Positions 24,937-32,500 of a stretch of DNA of 64,000 nucleotides are shown piece by piece (the first letter of the stretch is position 1; every line of letters begins with the position of its first letter). Position numbers and translations under genes: made by a program. The stretch is taken from contig NZ_JAIWYX010000001.1 in assembly GCF_020251205.1 (NCBI RefSeq), positions 248,001-312,000 of the forward strand. Reading direction: 5' to 3'. This stretch comes from Arthrobacter sp. M4 (GTDB taxonomy: Bacteria > Actinomycetota > Actinomycetes > Actinomycetales > Micrococcaceae). The notes below the pieces were generated by a model. It was not told the origin of the DNA and made no database searches. It was given only the letters and a program-made list of their open reading frames with translations.

Positions 24937-26078
24937 CCGACGTTGCCATCATCGGCGCTGGTCCTGTAGGCCTGCTCACGGCGATCCTCTTCCGGCTCCA
25001 GGGACGGAGCGTGTCCGTCTTTGAGCGCCGGACGGCGCCAAGCGGCCACTCCCGCGCCATCGGTATCCACCCGCCGTCGCTGGCTGTCCTGGAAGCGGCC
25101 GGCGTGGTGGACGATTTGGTCAACTCCGGCGTCCGCATTACCCGCGGCAGGGCGTTCAGCCGTGGCGACCCGGTGGCAGGTTTGGATTTCACCAGCGCTT
25201 CGACGGACTTCCCGTTCATCTTGTCGGTGCCGCAAAACCGTACCGAGCGCGTATTGGAGGACCGTCTTGAATCGTTGGCTCCCGGAGCGCTGCAACGGGG
25301 GGTCGAGGCCACCAAAGTAGAGGACGACGGCGGCAGCGTGCGGATCTCAGCCCAGTCGCCTTCGGCAAGGGGCAAGCAAGCGGGCACGTTCCAGGCCCGG
25401 ATCGTTGTGGCCGCCAACGGTGCCCACTCGGCGTTCAGGCCTGCCCTCGATGGTGTTGTCCGCACCCGCCGTTATCCTGACTTTTACGTCATGGGCGATT
25501 TCCGGGATGACACTGGGTTTGGCGATGATGCGGTCCTCTTCCTTGAGCCCGCGGGCATCGTGGAGTGTTTTCCCCTGCCTGGGGGCATTCGGCGCTGGGT
25601 GGTGCGGTTGAGAGCCCCATGGCCGGAGGCTGGCCCGGTCCCCCTGGCTGAACTCATCACCCGGCGTACCGGCCGCGCGGTGGATCCGGAAAGCAACTCC
25701 ATGGTGAGCGCTTTCGGAGTGACATCTTCAATGGTTTCCCGCATGGTCCACGGCCGTGTTGTGCTGGCGGGCGACGCTGCCCACGAAATCAGCCCGATCG
25801 GCGGTCAGGGCATGAACCTCGGCTGGCTGGACATGGCCGCGATGGTTCCGACCCTTGGCCTGCTCCTTGATGGGCGCCCGTGCGCTGCCGAACTGGCCGC
25901 CGTCGAACGCGTTCGGCACAAGGCTGCCAAACGGGCCGCTTGGCAGGCTGGGTTGAACATGGCGTTGGGCCGTCCGATGCCCCCGGGGCTGTTGGCCGCC
26001 AGAAACCGGATATTTGCGCGTATCGTCGAGGCTCCCGCGGTCCAAGGTTTTGTTGCCAAGAGATTCACGATGCATTAG
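24933..26078 (+). CDS. FAD-dependent aromatic monooxygenase of the type III PKS operon
   Basis: A 381-residue group A flavin monooxygenase whose ATG overlaps the methyltransferase stop by 4 nt. It has the FAD motif VAIIGAGPVGLLTAILFRLQ, the ring-hydroxylase segment RAIGIHPPSLAVLEAAGV, the DG-like AANGAHSAFRPAL, and GRVVLAGDAAHEISPIGGQG with MNLGWLDM for FAD ribose binding. It should hydroxylate the polyketide-derived aromatic ring, possibly towards a quinone. The 3' end is convergent with the SnoaL-like gene 18 bp away. Confidence 0.9.
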   Translation: MTDVAIIGAGPVGLLTAILFRLQGRSVSVFERRTAPSGHSRAIGIHPPSLAVLEAAGVVDDLVNSGVRITRGRAFSRGDPVAGLDFTSASTDFPFILSVPQNRTERVLEDRLESLAPGALQRGVEATKVEDDGGSVRISAQSPSARGKQAGTFQARIVVAANGAHSAFRPALDGVVRTRRYPDFYVMGDFRDDTGFGDDAVLFLEPAGIVECFPLPGGIRRWVVRLRAPWPEAGPVPLAELITRRTGRAVDPESNSMVSAFGVTSSMVSRMVHGRVVLAGDAAHEISPIGGQGMNLGWLDMAAMVPTLGLLLDGRPCAAELAAVERVRHKAAKRAAWQAGLNMALGRPMPPGLLAARNRIFARIVEAPAVQGFVAKRFTMH

Positions 26079-26096
26079 CCGCGGCTCATGACGGTT

Positions 26097-26498
26097 CTAC
26101 TCTGTGTAGTAGCAGTCGTAACTGTCCTGGCTGACTATCCTGCCGTTTCGTACTTCGAACACCGCCGTTGTGCGTGCGCGGATGGTTTCTCCGGCGTCCC
26201 AATGAGGCAGGTCCAGCAAGATTATGGCGGACCAGTTTATTTCCAGAACCACGCGGTTGCCTTGGCATGTGGTTCGGACGATGTCGAAACGCTGGTTCGC
26301 GACAATATCCTTGCTATTTCCAGCTCCTTCCAAGGCTTCGTCAAGGTTCCGCGTGGAGCCCGATTTGGCCAGGGCATGGGGCCATTCCACAAGAGTGAAA
26401 TCATCAGCCAGGTAAGGACGAAGTTCGTCCGGACCTCCTCCGGCTTCGACGGTGCGAATGAATCCCAGAACACATTCGAGGGGAGCCGCATCAGTCAT
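26097..26498 (-). CDS. SnoaL/NTF2-like protein
   Basis: The 133-residue product starts at ATG 26498 (MTDAAPLECVLGFIRTVEAG); the frame continues upstream without family resemblance and into the divergent lipoprotein gene. The NTF2-like cone is suggested by ELRPYLADDFTLVEWPHALA, QRFDIVRTTCQGNRVVLEIN, and IRARTTAVFEVRNGRIVSQD followed by SYDCYY. Such proteins are isomerases, cyclases or simple ligand-binding proteins; no catalytic assignment is possible. It may or may not belong to the adjacent PKS operon. Confidence 0.8.
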   Translation of the reverse strand: MTDAAPLECVLGFIRTVEAGGGPDELRPYLADDFTLVEWPHALAKSGSTRNLDEALEGAGNSKDIVANQRFDIVRTTCQGNRVVLEINWSAIILLDLPHWDAGETIRARTTAVFEVRNGRIVSQDSYDCYYTE

Positions 26499-26539
26499 GA
26501 TCCAGAGCCTAACGGATGGCTGCGCCGTAAACTGCAGGC

Positions 26540-27463
26540 ATGGCACCGACTGCGGTCACCGGGCGGGTTATCGCCAGGCTCCTACTGCTGGCCCTCTTGG
26601 CCACCGGAACGGCCTGCACGCAGCCGTCCTCGCCATCTGCCGGTCCGACGTCTTCGGACAGTTCGACGTCGATTGGCGGCTCCCAGCCACCCGGCACCTC
26701 AACGGCCGTAACGGCGGTGATCGATCAGTTCCGGGATAACTACGCCACGTACGTCATCCAAATCCAACTGAGCAACACCGGATCGCATCCCGTGACCGTG
26801 GAGTCAGCGTCCCTCAGCACCGGGCTGTTCACCGGTCCGACCCAGTGGAACGCCTCACCAGGCGGAACGGAGATCCCGCCCGGGCAAACAAAGAGCCTGC
26901 CCGCACAGCTGCCCTCCCCTGCCTGCAAAGGTCCAAGCAACAGTGCCCCGGACGGCGCGCGAGTGAACATCCAACTCAAAGGCGACGCCCCACTAAGCCT
27001 CACGGCGGACGATCCGCACGGCGTCCTTGCCCGGAACAACACTGAGCTCTGCCTGGAACAGGAAGTTGCCGCCGTCGTACACCTTGAATTGTCCGGCGAC
27101 TTTCGCGCGGATCCCGTCCATGGAACGGCGATTTTGCGACTCAATTACGTTCCGCAGGGCAGGGGCGGTTCCATCACTATTGACGAAATCCAGGGCACTA
27201 CGCTCATCAGCGAAGACCGGGACGCGCCGTGGCCGAAGGGCACTGAACTGTCCGGGAGCGGCACGTCTGGAACGATCGAACTGACTATCCGCCCAACGCG
27301 CTGCGATCCCCACGCCGTGGCGGAAGACAAGGTTGGCACCCTACTTCCCCTGAACGTGCGGGCGGGCAACAGGACAGGCATCATCAAAGTGCCAGCCGAC
27401 ACCAGCCTTAAGGCGGCCATCCAGGAGTTTGTGGGTGCCGCTTGCCGGGGTGGACAACAGTAG
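26540..27463 (+). CDS. Secreted lipoprotein of unknown function
   Basis: A 307-residue protein with an N-terminal signal (VIARLLLLALLATGTACTQP) whose LATGTAC is a lipobox, predicting lipidation of Cys26. A Ser/Thr/Pro-rich linker follows to about residue 55. The mature part is beta-rich and contains VIQIQLSNTGSHPVTVESAS and TEIPPGQTKSLPAQLPSPAC, reminiscent of an immunoglobulin-like fold, with four further cysteines that may pair outside the cell. I do not recognise a named family. It lies 9 bp ahead of peptide deformylase, so the two may be cotranscribed. Confidence 0.78.
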   Translation: MAPTAVTGRVIARLLLLALLATGTACTQPSSPSAGPTSSDSSTSIGGSQPPGTSTAVTAVIDQFRDNYATYVIQIQLSNTGSHPVTVESASLSTGLFTGPTQWNASPGGTEIPPGQTKSLPAQLPSPACKGPSNSAPDGARVNIQLKGDAPLSLTADDPHGVLARNNTELCLEQEVAAVVHLELSGDFRADPVHGTAILRLNYVPQGRGGSITIDEIQGTTLISEDRDAPWPKGTELSGSGTSGTIELTIRPTRCDPHAVAEDKVGTLLPLNVRAGNRTGIIKVPADTSLKAAIQEFVGAACRGGQQ

Positions 27464-27472
27464 GCTCTGCAT

Positions 27473-28165
27473 ATGACGTTCCCGCTGAGCCCTCCAACGC
27501 CATACTCTGCCGCACAAATTCGAGACACAGTCCAGATGCTCCTTGCCAGTCCGGTCCTGCCACCGGTTGTCCAGGCAGGGCACCCCGTACTCCGCCAGCA
27601 CGCGGCGCCATATGACGGCCAACTCGGCGACGGTGAACTGAAACAGCTGATCCAGCGCATGCGGGAGGTCATGCACAATGCGCCAGGCGTTGGGCTGGCA
27701 GCGCCGCAACTTGGCATCCCGCTGCAGGTGGCCGTGCTGGAGGATAAGTTCGACACGGACCCGGACGTGGCAGAGCTGCGTGACCGCCGGCCCCTGGATT
27801 TCTTCGCCATCCTCAATCCCCGTTACACGGGCCTCGGCGCCGCCGTGGCTTCCTTCTACGAAGGATGCCTCTCAGTCCACGGCCTCCAGGCTGTGGTGTC
27901 CCGCTACCGGGACGTCCGGCTTGACTATGAGACGGCGGATGGAAGCTCCGCTTCGGCCGAGTACCGGGGTTGGCAGGCGCGGATAGTCCAGCACGAGACC
28001 GACCATCTCCACGGAATCCTGTACTTGGACAAAGCCGAGCTCCGGTCGATTGCCTGCAACGAGGAATATTCTGCACGCTGGGCTGAGCCTGGGATTGTCC
28101 AGGCCCAAGAGGCTTTGGGGTTCCTTTCCGATGACCGAACAGGACTGAGGGCTGGCCCTGAATAG
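27473..28165 (+). CDS. def: Peptide deformylase
   Basis: A 230-residue metalloenzyme that removes the formyl group from nascent proteins. All three motifs are present: GVGLAAPQ (72-79), EGCLS (130-134) and QHETDHLHG (173-181), which supply the Cys and two His metal ligands and the catalytic Glu. The protein is longer than the ~170-residue housekeeping enzyme because of a 30-residue N-terminal extension (MTFPLSPPTPYSAAQIRDTV) and a short tail, a form common in actinobacteria with more than one deformylase. It follows the lipoprotein gene by 9 bp and precedes rlmA by 19 bp. Confidence 0.94.
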   Translation: MTFPLSPPTPYSAAQIRDTVQMLLASPVLPPVVQAGHPVLRQHAAPYDGQLGDGELKQLIQRMREVMHNAPGVGLAAPQLGIPLQVAVLEDKFDTDPDVAELRDRRPLDFFAILNPRYTGLGAAVASFYEGCLSVHGLQAVVSRYRDVRLDYETADGSSASAEYRGWQARIVQHETDHLHGILYLDKAELRSIACNEEYSARWAEPGIVQAQEALGFLSDDRTGLRAGPE

Positions 28166-28184
28166 TGACCATAGGATTGTCACT

Positions 28185-29108
28185 ATGCCCACCGACGCCG
28201 TCTCAGCCATGCGCTGTCCAGTTTGCCGCGGCGGCTTGTCAGTCTCGCCCCCGCCCCGCCGTAGCCTCCTTTGTTCCCTGGGGCACAGTTATGATGCCGC
28301 CAAGCAGGGGTACTACAACTTTTTGACCGGGAAGGGCACCGCGTTCGAGGCCGATTCAGCGGACATGGTGGCTGCCCGTTTCGCCTTCCTGGACGCAGGC
28401 CATTACGCACCCCTACAGGAATTGGTCGCAGAGACCGTCAGCGCCTCCCTGACCGGCCGGGCCGGAGCTTCACGGAAGTTCCCGTCCATCCTCGATGCCG
28501 GCACGGGAACAGGACACTACCTGCGTTCAGTGCTGGACAAGGCACCTGGTGCGGCTGCTGTTGGCCTTGACATCTCCAAGTTTGCCCTGCGGCGCGCCGC
28601 CCGGCTCAATCCCGATGCGATCAACGTCGTTTGGGACATCTGGCAGCCCCTGCCGATCATTGATGCCGCGATGGACGTGGTGATGGTGGTGTTCGCCCCG
28701 CGAAACCCCGCCGAATTTGCCCGGGTGCTGCGCCCGGGTGGCCGGCTGCTTGTCGTCACCCCGCTGCCGGGCCACCTGGCTGAAATCGCCGATCGTACGG
28801 GAATGTTGGGCATAGAAGACAACAAAGAGGACCGCCTTGCCGCCGCGATGGCGTCCCATTTTGAGTCCGACGGCGGCAGGAACCTTGAGTTCACCCTCCA
28901 CCTCAATCCCGGCGCCGTAGCGGACGCGGCCTTCATGGGTCCGGCCGGCCACCACCTCGACCGTAGCGCACTGCGTGCGGTGGCGGCCTCGACGGACGAC
29001 GTCACGGAGGCGACAGCACGCTTCCGAATCAGCCTGTTCACACCCCGCAAACACTGGTCCGGACGGGACGAGGCCACCGGCGATAGGATGGAAAAACAGC
29101 AGCCATGA
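28185..29108 (+). CDS. rlmA: 23S rRNA (guanine-N1)-methyltransferase RlmA-like
   Basis: A 307-residue protein. The N-terminus has a zinc-binding set MRCPVCRGGL and LLCSLGHSYD (Cys-x2-Cys, then Cys-x3-His), and QGYYNFLTGKG, a signature of the RlmA family. The SAM domain follows, with ILDAGTGTGHYLRSVLDKAP, VGLDISKFALRRAARLNP and VFAPRNPAEFARVLRPGGRL. Members methylate G745 or G748 in 23S rRNA hairpin 35 and can affect macrolide sensitivity; which base is modified here cannot be told from sequence. Confidence 0.88.
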   Translation: MPTDAVSAMRCPVCRGGLSVSPPPRRSLLCSLGHSYDAAKQGYYNFLTGKGTAFEADSADMVAARFAFLDAGHYAPLQELVAETVSASLTGRAGASRKFPSILDAGTGTGHYLRSVLDKAPGAAAVGLDISKFALRRAARLNPDAINVVWDIWQPLPIIDAAMDVVMVVFAPRNPAEFARVLRPGGRLLVVTPLPGHLAEIADRTGMLGIEDNKEDRLAAAMASHFESDGGRNLEFTLHLNPGAVADAAFMGPAGHHLDRSALRAVAASTDDVTEATARFRISLFTPRKHWSGRDEATGDRMEKQQP

Positions 29109-29167
29109 CGTAGGTCGACGGCGGCACTGCGCGGTTGCTGGACGCTCCGTGCGGACAAGGGGGAACG

Positions 29168-29629
29168 ATGTTCGACTGGCTCGGCTCCAACTGGTGGGCC
29201 CTATGGCTGACCGTCTTTCTGGCCTGTGCGGTCATTGAAATGCTCACCTTGGACCTCTTCTTCATCATGCTCGGCGGCGGGTCATTGGCGGCCCTTGTCG
29301 CGGACTTTGCCGGAGCTGATCTTTGGCTTCAGGTAGTGGTGTTCTGCGTTGTGTCGCTCCTCATGATCGGGCTGGTCAGGCCCGTGGCGCTGCGGCACCT
29401 GAAGAAGGGCCCCACGGAGCAGCGAACCAATGTAGACCGGTTGATTGGCGAAACGGCTTTGGTCATGGAGTCTGTCAGCGCAACCGGCGGGTTGGTGAAG
29501 ATTGGCGGAGACGTGTGGAGCGCACGGAGCACAGTCGGGGTTCTGGGTGCCGGCGAGCACGTCATCGTGACCCGGATTGAGGGAGCAACCGCCATCGTTA
29601 CGCCGGCCACCCAGGAGAGCCAGCCCTGA
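29168..29629 (+). CDS. NfeD family membrane protein
   Basis: The 153-residue product starts at ATG 29168 after an AAGGGGGAA site (MFDWLGSNWWALWLTVFLAC). Three hydrophobic helices occupy residues ~7-75, followed by a compact OB-fold domain (RLIGETALVMESVSATGGLV, KIGGDVWSARSTVGVLGAGE, HVIVTRIEGATAIV) as in the short NfeD type. These proteins pair with SPFH/stomatin proteins, and the SPFH gene follows directly. The pair is thought to organise membrane microdomains or membrane proteolysis. Confidence 0.9.
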   Translation: MFDWLGSNWWALWLTVFLACAVIEMLTLDLFFIMLGGGSLAALVADFAGADLWLQVVVFCVVSLLMIGLVRPVALRHLKKGPTEQRTNVDRLIGETALVMESVSATGGLVKIGGDVWSARSTVGVLGAGEHVIVTRIEGATAIVTPATQESQP

Positions 29630-29699
29630 CCCGGATTCTTATGTTTCCTGTGAATGGGGAACAAGTGCATCAACCACATCAGGGGAATTGAGGAGATGT

Positions 29700-30650
29700 A
29701 TGGATAGCTTGGGAGGGACTGCAGCCACGATTGTGCTGTTGGTCCTCATTGTCTTTGTCATCATTGTGCTGATCCGTTCCATCCGGATCATCCCGCAGGC
29801 CAGGGCTGGGGTGGTGGAGCGGCTTGGTAAGTACCAGCGGACTCTGAATCCCGGCCTCACAATCCTTATCCCATTTGTCGACAGGCTGCTTCCCCTGCTG
29901 GACCTTCGGGAGCAGGTGGTTTCGTTCCCGCCACAACCGGTTATTACTGAAGACAACCTGGTGGTGTCGATTGACACCGTGGTGTACTTCCAAGTCACCG
30001 ATCCGCGGGCGGCAACCTATGAGATTGCGAACTACATCCAAGCCGTGGAACAGCTCACCATCACCACGCTTCGTAACGTAGTGGGCGGTCTCAACCTGGA
30101 AGAAGCGCTGACCTCCCGGGACCAGATCAACGGGCAACTGCGCGGTGTCCTCGATGAGGCCACCGGACGCTGGGGTCTGCGCGTTTCACGAGTGGAGCTG
30201 AAGGCAATCGATCCGCCGCACTCCATCCAGGATTCCATGGAGAAGCAGATGCGCGCCGAGCGCGACCGTCGGGCTGCCATCCTGACCGCGGAGGGCACCA
30301 AGCAATCGCAGATCCTGACAGCGGAAGGCAAGCGCCAGGCAGCCATCCTGGCGGCAGAAGGTGACGCCAAAGCTGCAATCCTCCGTGCAGACGGAGAAGC
30401 GCAGGCCATCCAGAAAGTGTTCGACGCCATCCATAAAGGCAATCCTGACCAGAAGCTGCTGGCCTATCAGTACCTTCAGACGCTCCCCAAGCTCGCCGAA
30501 GGAACCTCCAACAAGCTGTGGATCATCCCCAGCGAAGTCGGCGAAGCGCTCAAGGGCATTGGCAGCGCCTTGGGAGGAGTTTCCGTTGCGGAGGACTCGG
30601 TCCCGGGTCTTTTTGGTACTCCGGAGGAAGCGAAGGATTCCGCGGAATAA
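29700..30650 (+). CDS. SPFH/band 7 (stomatin/prohibitin-like) membrane protein
   Basis: The ATG at 29700 follows GAGGAG; the frame is open upstream but reads through the end of nfeD. The 316-residue protein has one N-terminal transmembrane helix (TIVLLVLIVFVIIVLIRSIR), then the SPFH domain (VVERLGKYQRTLNPGLTILI, LDLREQVVSFPPQPVITEDN, EEALTSRDQINGQLRGVLDE) and a coiled coil built of repeats AAILTAEGTKQSQILTAEGK and AAILAAEGDAKAAIL. It forms membrane-bound oligomers with NfeD. A strong terminator hairpin lies 20 bp after the stop. Confidence 0.93.
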   Translation: MDSLGGTAATIVLLVLIVFVIIVLIRSIRIIPQARAGVVERLGKYQRTLNPGLTILIPFVDRLLPLLDLREQVVSFPPQPVITEDNLVVSIDTVVYFQVTDPRAATYEIANYIQAVEQLTITTLRNVVGGLNLEEALTSRDQINGQLRGVLDEATGRWGLRVSRVELKAIDPPHSIQDSMEKQMRAERDRRAAILTAEGTKQSQILTAEGKRQAAILAAEGDAKAAILRADGEAQAIQKVFDAIHKGNPDQKLLAYQYLQTLPKLAEGTSNKLWIIPSEVGEALKGIGSALGGVSVAEDSVPGLFGTPEEAKDSAE

Positions 30651-30670
30651 GCGCGCTCGCATACTGCTTT

Positions 30671-30710
30671 CAAGGGGGCCGGCCCGCGGCACGGGGGCCG
30701 GCCCCCTTGG
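30671..30710 (+). terminator. GC-rich terminator hairpin after the nfeD-SPFH operon
   Basis: CAAGGGGGCCGGCC (30671-30684) pairs with GGCCGGCCCCCTTG (30696-30709), a 14-bp perfect stem with a short GC-rich loop. There is no U-tract, but the stem stability and position fit a terminator. Confidence 0.75.
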
Positions 30711-30785
30711 GGGTGGTCGAGCGATGTATCGCGTTTCGAGATTGTTGCGTATAATGGGATATTTGTCCGGCAGGTTTACCCAGTC

Positions 30786-30811
30786 GGAACATTCAAGCTT
30801 GGCCAGGCGTT
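30786..30811 (+). promoter_or_regulatory. SigR/SigH-type promoter of rbpA, candidate
   Basis: GGAAC (30786-30790), an 18-nt spacer and GTT (30809-30811) match the thiol-oxidative-stress sigma factor consensus GGAAY-N18-GTT. The start site would lie about 95 nt before the rbpA ATG. A housekeeping-like TATAAT at 30750-30755 may give a second promoter. Known biology: rbpA is a SigR target in Streptomyces. Confidence 0.6.
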
Positions 30812-30913
30812 TCATCTAGTGATGCAACGAGTGCATTAGATTGTCCGGCGCGCACGCCTGCGTGCACCGGCTAGCGTGGAGCGCGGCTCTGCGAACAGAC
30901 AGAGGGAGTAAAC

Positions 30914-31261
30914 ATGAGCGATCGCAGCCTGAGGGGCATGCGTCTGGGTGCCCAGAGCATGGAAACCGAGTCCGGTGTGGAGCCGGCACCGCGGCAGCGC
31001 GTTGAGTACCGTTGCGAGGACGGCGAACAGGTTTTTGTTACGTTTTCCGCTGAGGCTGAGATTCCCCCTGTCTGGGTATCCAAAACCGGCAAGGAAGCTA
31101 TCCTTGTGGACGGTGAGCGTCCCGTGGACAACAGCGAGAAGGCTGTGAGGACCCACTGGGACATGCTGCTGGAGCGCAGGACCATTCCGGAACTGGAGCA
31201 GATCCTCGAAGATCGCCTGAACATTCTGCGTGAGCGCCGCGGAGAGCGCCGTTCGGCCTAA
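30914..31261 (+). CDS. rbpA: RNA polymerase-binding protein RbpA
   Basis: A 115-residue actinobacterial transcription factor that binds RNA polymerase and group 1/2 sigma factors and stabilises open complexes. The sequence matches the family plan: basic N-terminal tail (MSDRSLRGMRLGAQSMETES), core beta domain (VEYRCEDGEQVFVTFSAEAE and IPPVWVSKTGKEA), and the C-terminal sigma-interacting helix (RTHWDMLLERRTIPELEQIL). A GGGAG site precedes the ATG. It is a single-gene unit with its own promoters and a strong terminator. Confidence 0.96.
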   Translation: MSDRSLRGMRLGAQSMETESGVEPAPRQRVEYRCEDGEQVFVTFSAEAEIPPVWVSKTGKEAILVDGERPVDNSEKAVRTHWDMLLERRTIPELEQILEDRLNILRERRGERRSA

Positions 31262-31280
31262 AGATTCGCGGGCAGCATCC

Positions 31281-31328
31281 AAAAGGGGCCGCTCCTGCAA
31301 CCACTGGTTGCGGGAGCGGCCCCTTTTT
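31281..31328 (+). terminator. Terminator after rbpA, also serving convergent ppm1
   Basis: AAAAGGGGCCGCTCCTGCAA pairs with TTGCGGGAGCGGCCCCTTTT around CCACTGG. The T-run on one side and A-run on the other make it bidirectional, between convergent rbpA and ppm1. Confidence 0.9.
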
Positions 31329-31348
31329 CGCCCTACCTACCGGGGTGG

Positions 31349-32089
31349 CTAATCCTGCTTGGTCCTCTTTGCTGCTAGCGCATGCCAACGTGCGGCGAGA
31401 CCCCACCTGGTTACATTCAGCATTGCCTCCAGGACAATGTGGCTGCTCATCTTGGAGGCACCGAGCTCCCGCTCAACAAAGGTAATGGGTCGTTCAACGA
31501 TGGTCAGTCCCAGCTTGGCGACGCGCCAAGCCAGGTCAACCTGGAAACCGTAGCCAACCGACTCGACTTCATCCAGGTTCAGTTTCTCGAGCGTGGTCCG
31601 CCTGAAGGCGCGGAAACCGCCAGTGACGTCCTTGATCTTCAGGCCCAGCATGAGGCGGGCGTAGGTGCTGCCCACCCGTGAAATCACCTGTCGATAGAGG
31701 GGCCAGTTCACTACGCTCCCGCCGGGGACCCAGCGGGACCCCATGGCCAGGTCTGCCCCTTGGTCGACAGCGTCAATGAGTTGCTGCAACTGCTCGGGTT
31801 GGTGGGAGCCGTCAGCATCCATCTCGATGAGGACGTCATATCCAGCAGCGAGGCCCCACTTGAAGCCTGCGATGTATGCCGCCCCCAGGCCTTCTTTTCC
31901 TTTGCGGTGCAATACGTGGACCTGGCCATCTTCCGAAGCAATACGGTCAGCCAGTTCTCCCGTGCCATCCGGGCTGTTGTCGTCGACCACCAGAACGTCG
32001 GACGCCGGCACCGCAGCACGAAGGCGTCCAAGCGTCTTCGGCAGGGATTCCAGCTCGTTATAAGTGGGAATGATCGTCAGGACACGCAA
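31349..32089 (-). CDS. ppm1: Polyprenol-phosphate mannosyltransferase (Ppm1-type GT2)
   Basis: A 246-residue family 2 glycosyltransferase. It begins MRVLTIIPTYNELESLPKTL, has VLVVDDNSPDGTGELADRI, the metal-binding motif IEMDADGSHQPEQL and the acceptor region FRAFRRTTLEKLNLDEV, as in dolichol/polyprenol-phosphate mannose synthases. It transfers mannose from GDP-mannose to polyprenyl phosphate for cell-envelope mannosylation. No transmembrane domain is present, so it is the single-domain form. The start codon is TTG at 32089 with a weak ribosome site. A TATAAT (minus strand, at about 32167-32172) lies 80 bp upstream. Confidence 0.92.
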   Translation of the reverse strand: MRVLTIIPTYNELESLPKTLGRLRAAVPASDVLVVDDNSPDGTGELADRIASEDGQVHVLHRKGKEGLGAAYIAGFKWGLAAGYDVLIEMDADGSHQPEQLQQLIDAVDQGADLAMGSRWVPGGSVVNWPLYRQVISRVGSTYARLMLGLKIKDVTGGFRAFRRTTLEKLNLDEVESVGYGFQVDLAWRVAKLGLTIVERPITFVERELGASKMSSHIVLEAMLNVTRWGLAARWHALAAKRTKQD

Positions 32090-32500
32090 AGAGAGGCCTT
32101 TCCTTCATGGAGCGGTCGGTGTGCGAAATGCAGGAGCGGGGCCACTGCGTTCCGGCGCAACTCTCCATTATAGAGCCCAGTCAGTCCGGGCAAGGCCGCG
32201 GGCAGGTCCGGTTGCATAGGACCAGTCCTTGCCGGACGGGCTGCACGTCCGGCTGGACTGTTTTCTTCGCAGATGGACCTGCCCGCTGGAGTGCCGCTGC
32301 CTTGGTGGAACACCGGGTTGGACTTCCCGTCGTTCCGACGGCGGCCAGACAGCCACTGAATCTCCGCGACCGCCCGTTGAGCCTCAATGCTACGGGCTTT
32401 ACAGCTTCTGTCAACCGGCTTTTGACCTGCAGTTATATCCGTTTGTGCAGGTCACAAGCGGGCGGCCGGAAGGGCAATTTCTGCGGCCAGGCACGGCGCA
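32090..32500. other. 411-bp gap with no supported gene
   Basis: Open frames on both strands here are short, low in recognisable motifs and probably non-coding. The part next to 32090 contains a TATAAT-like -10 for ppm1. The part next to 32500 lies just downstream of the amidohydrolase gene; no clear terminator was found. Confidence 0.5.
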
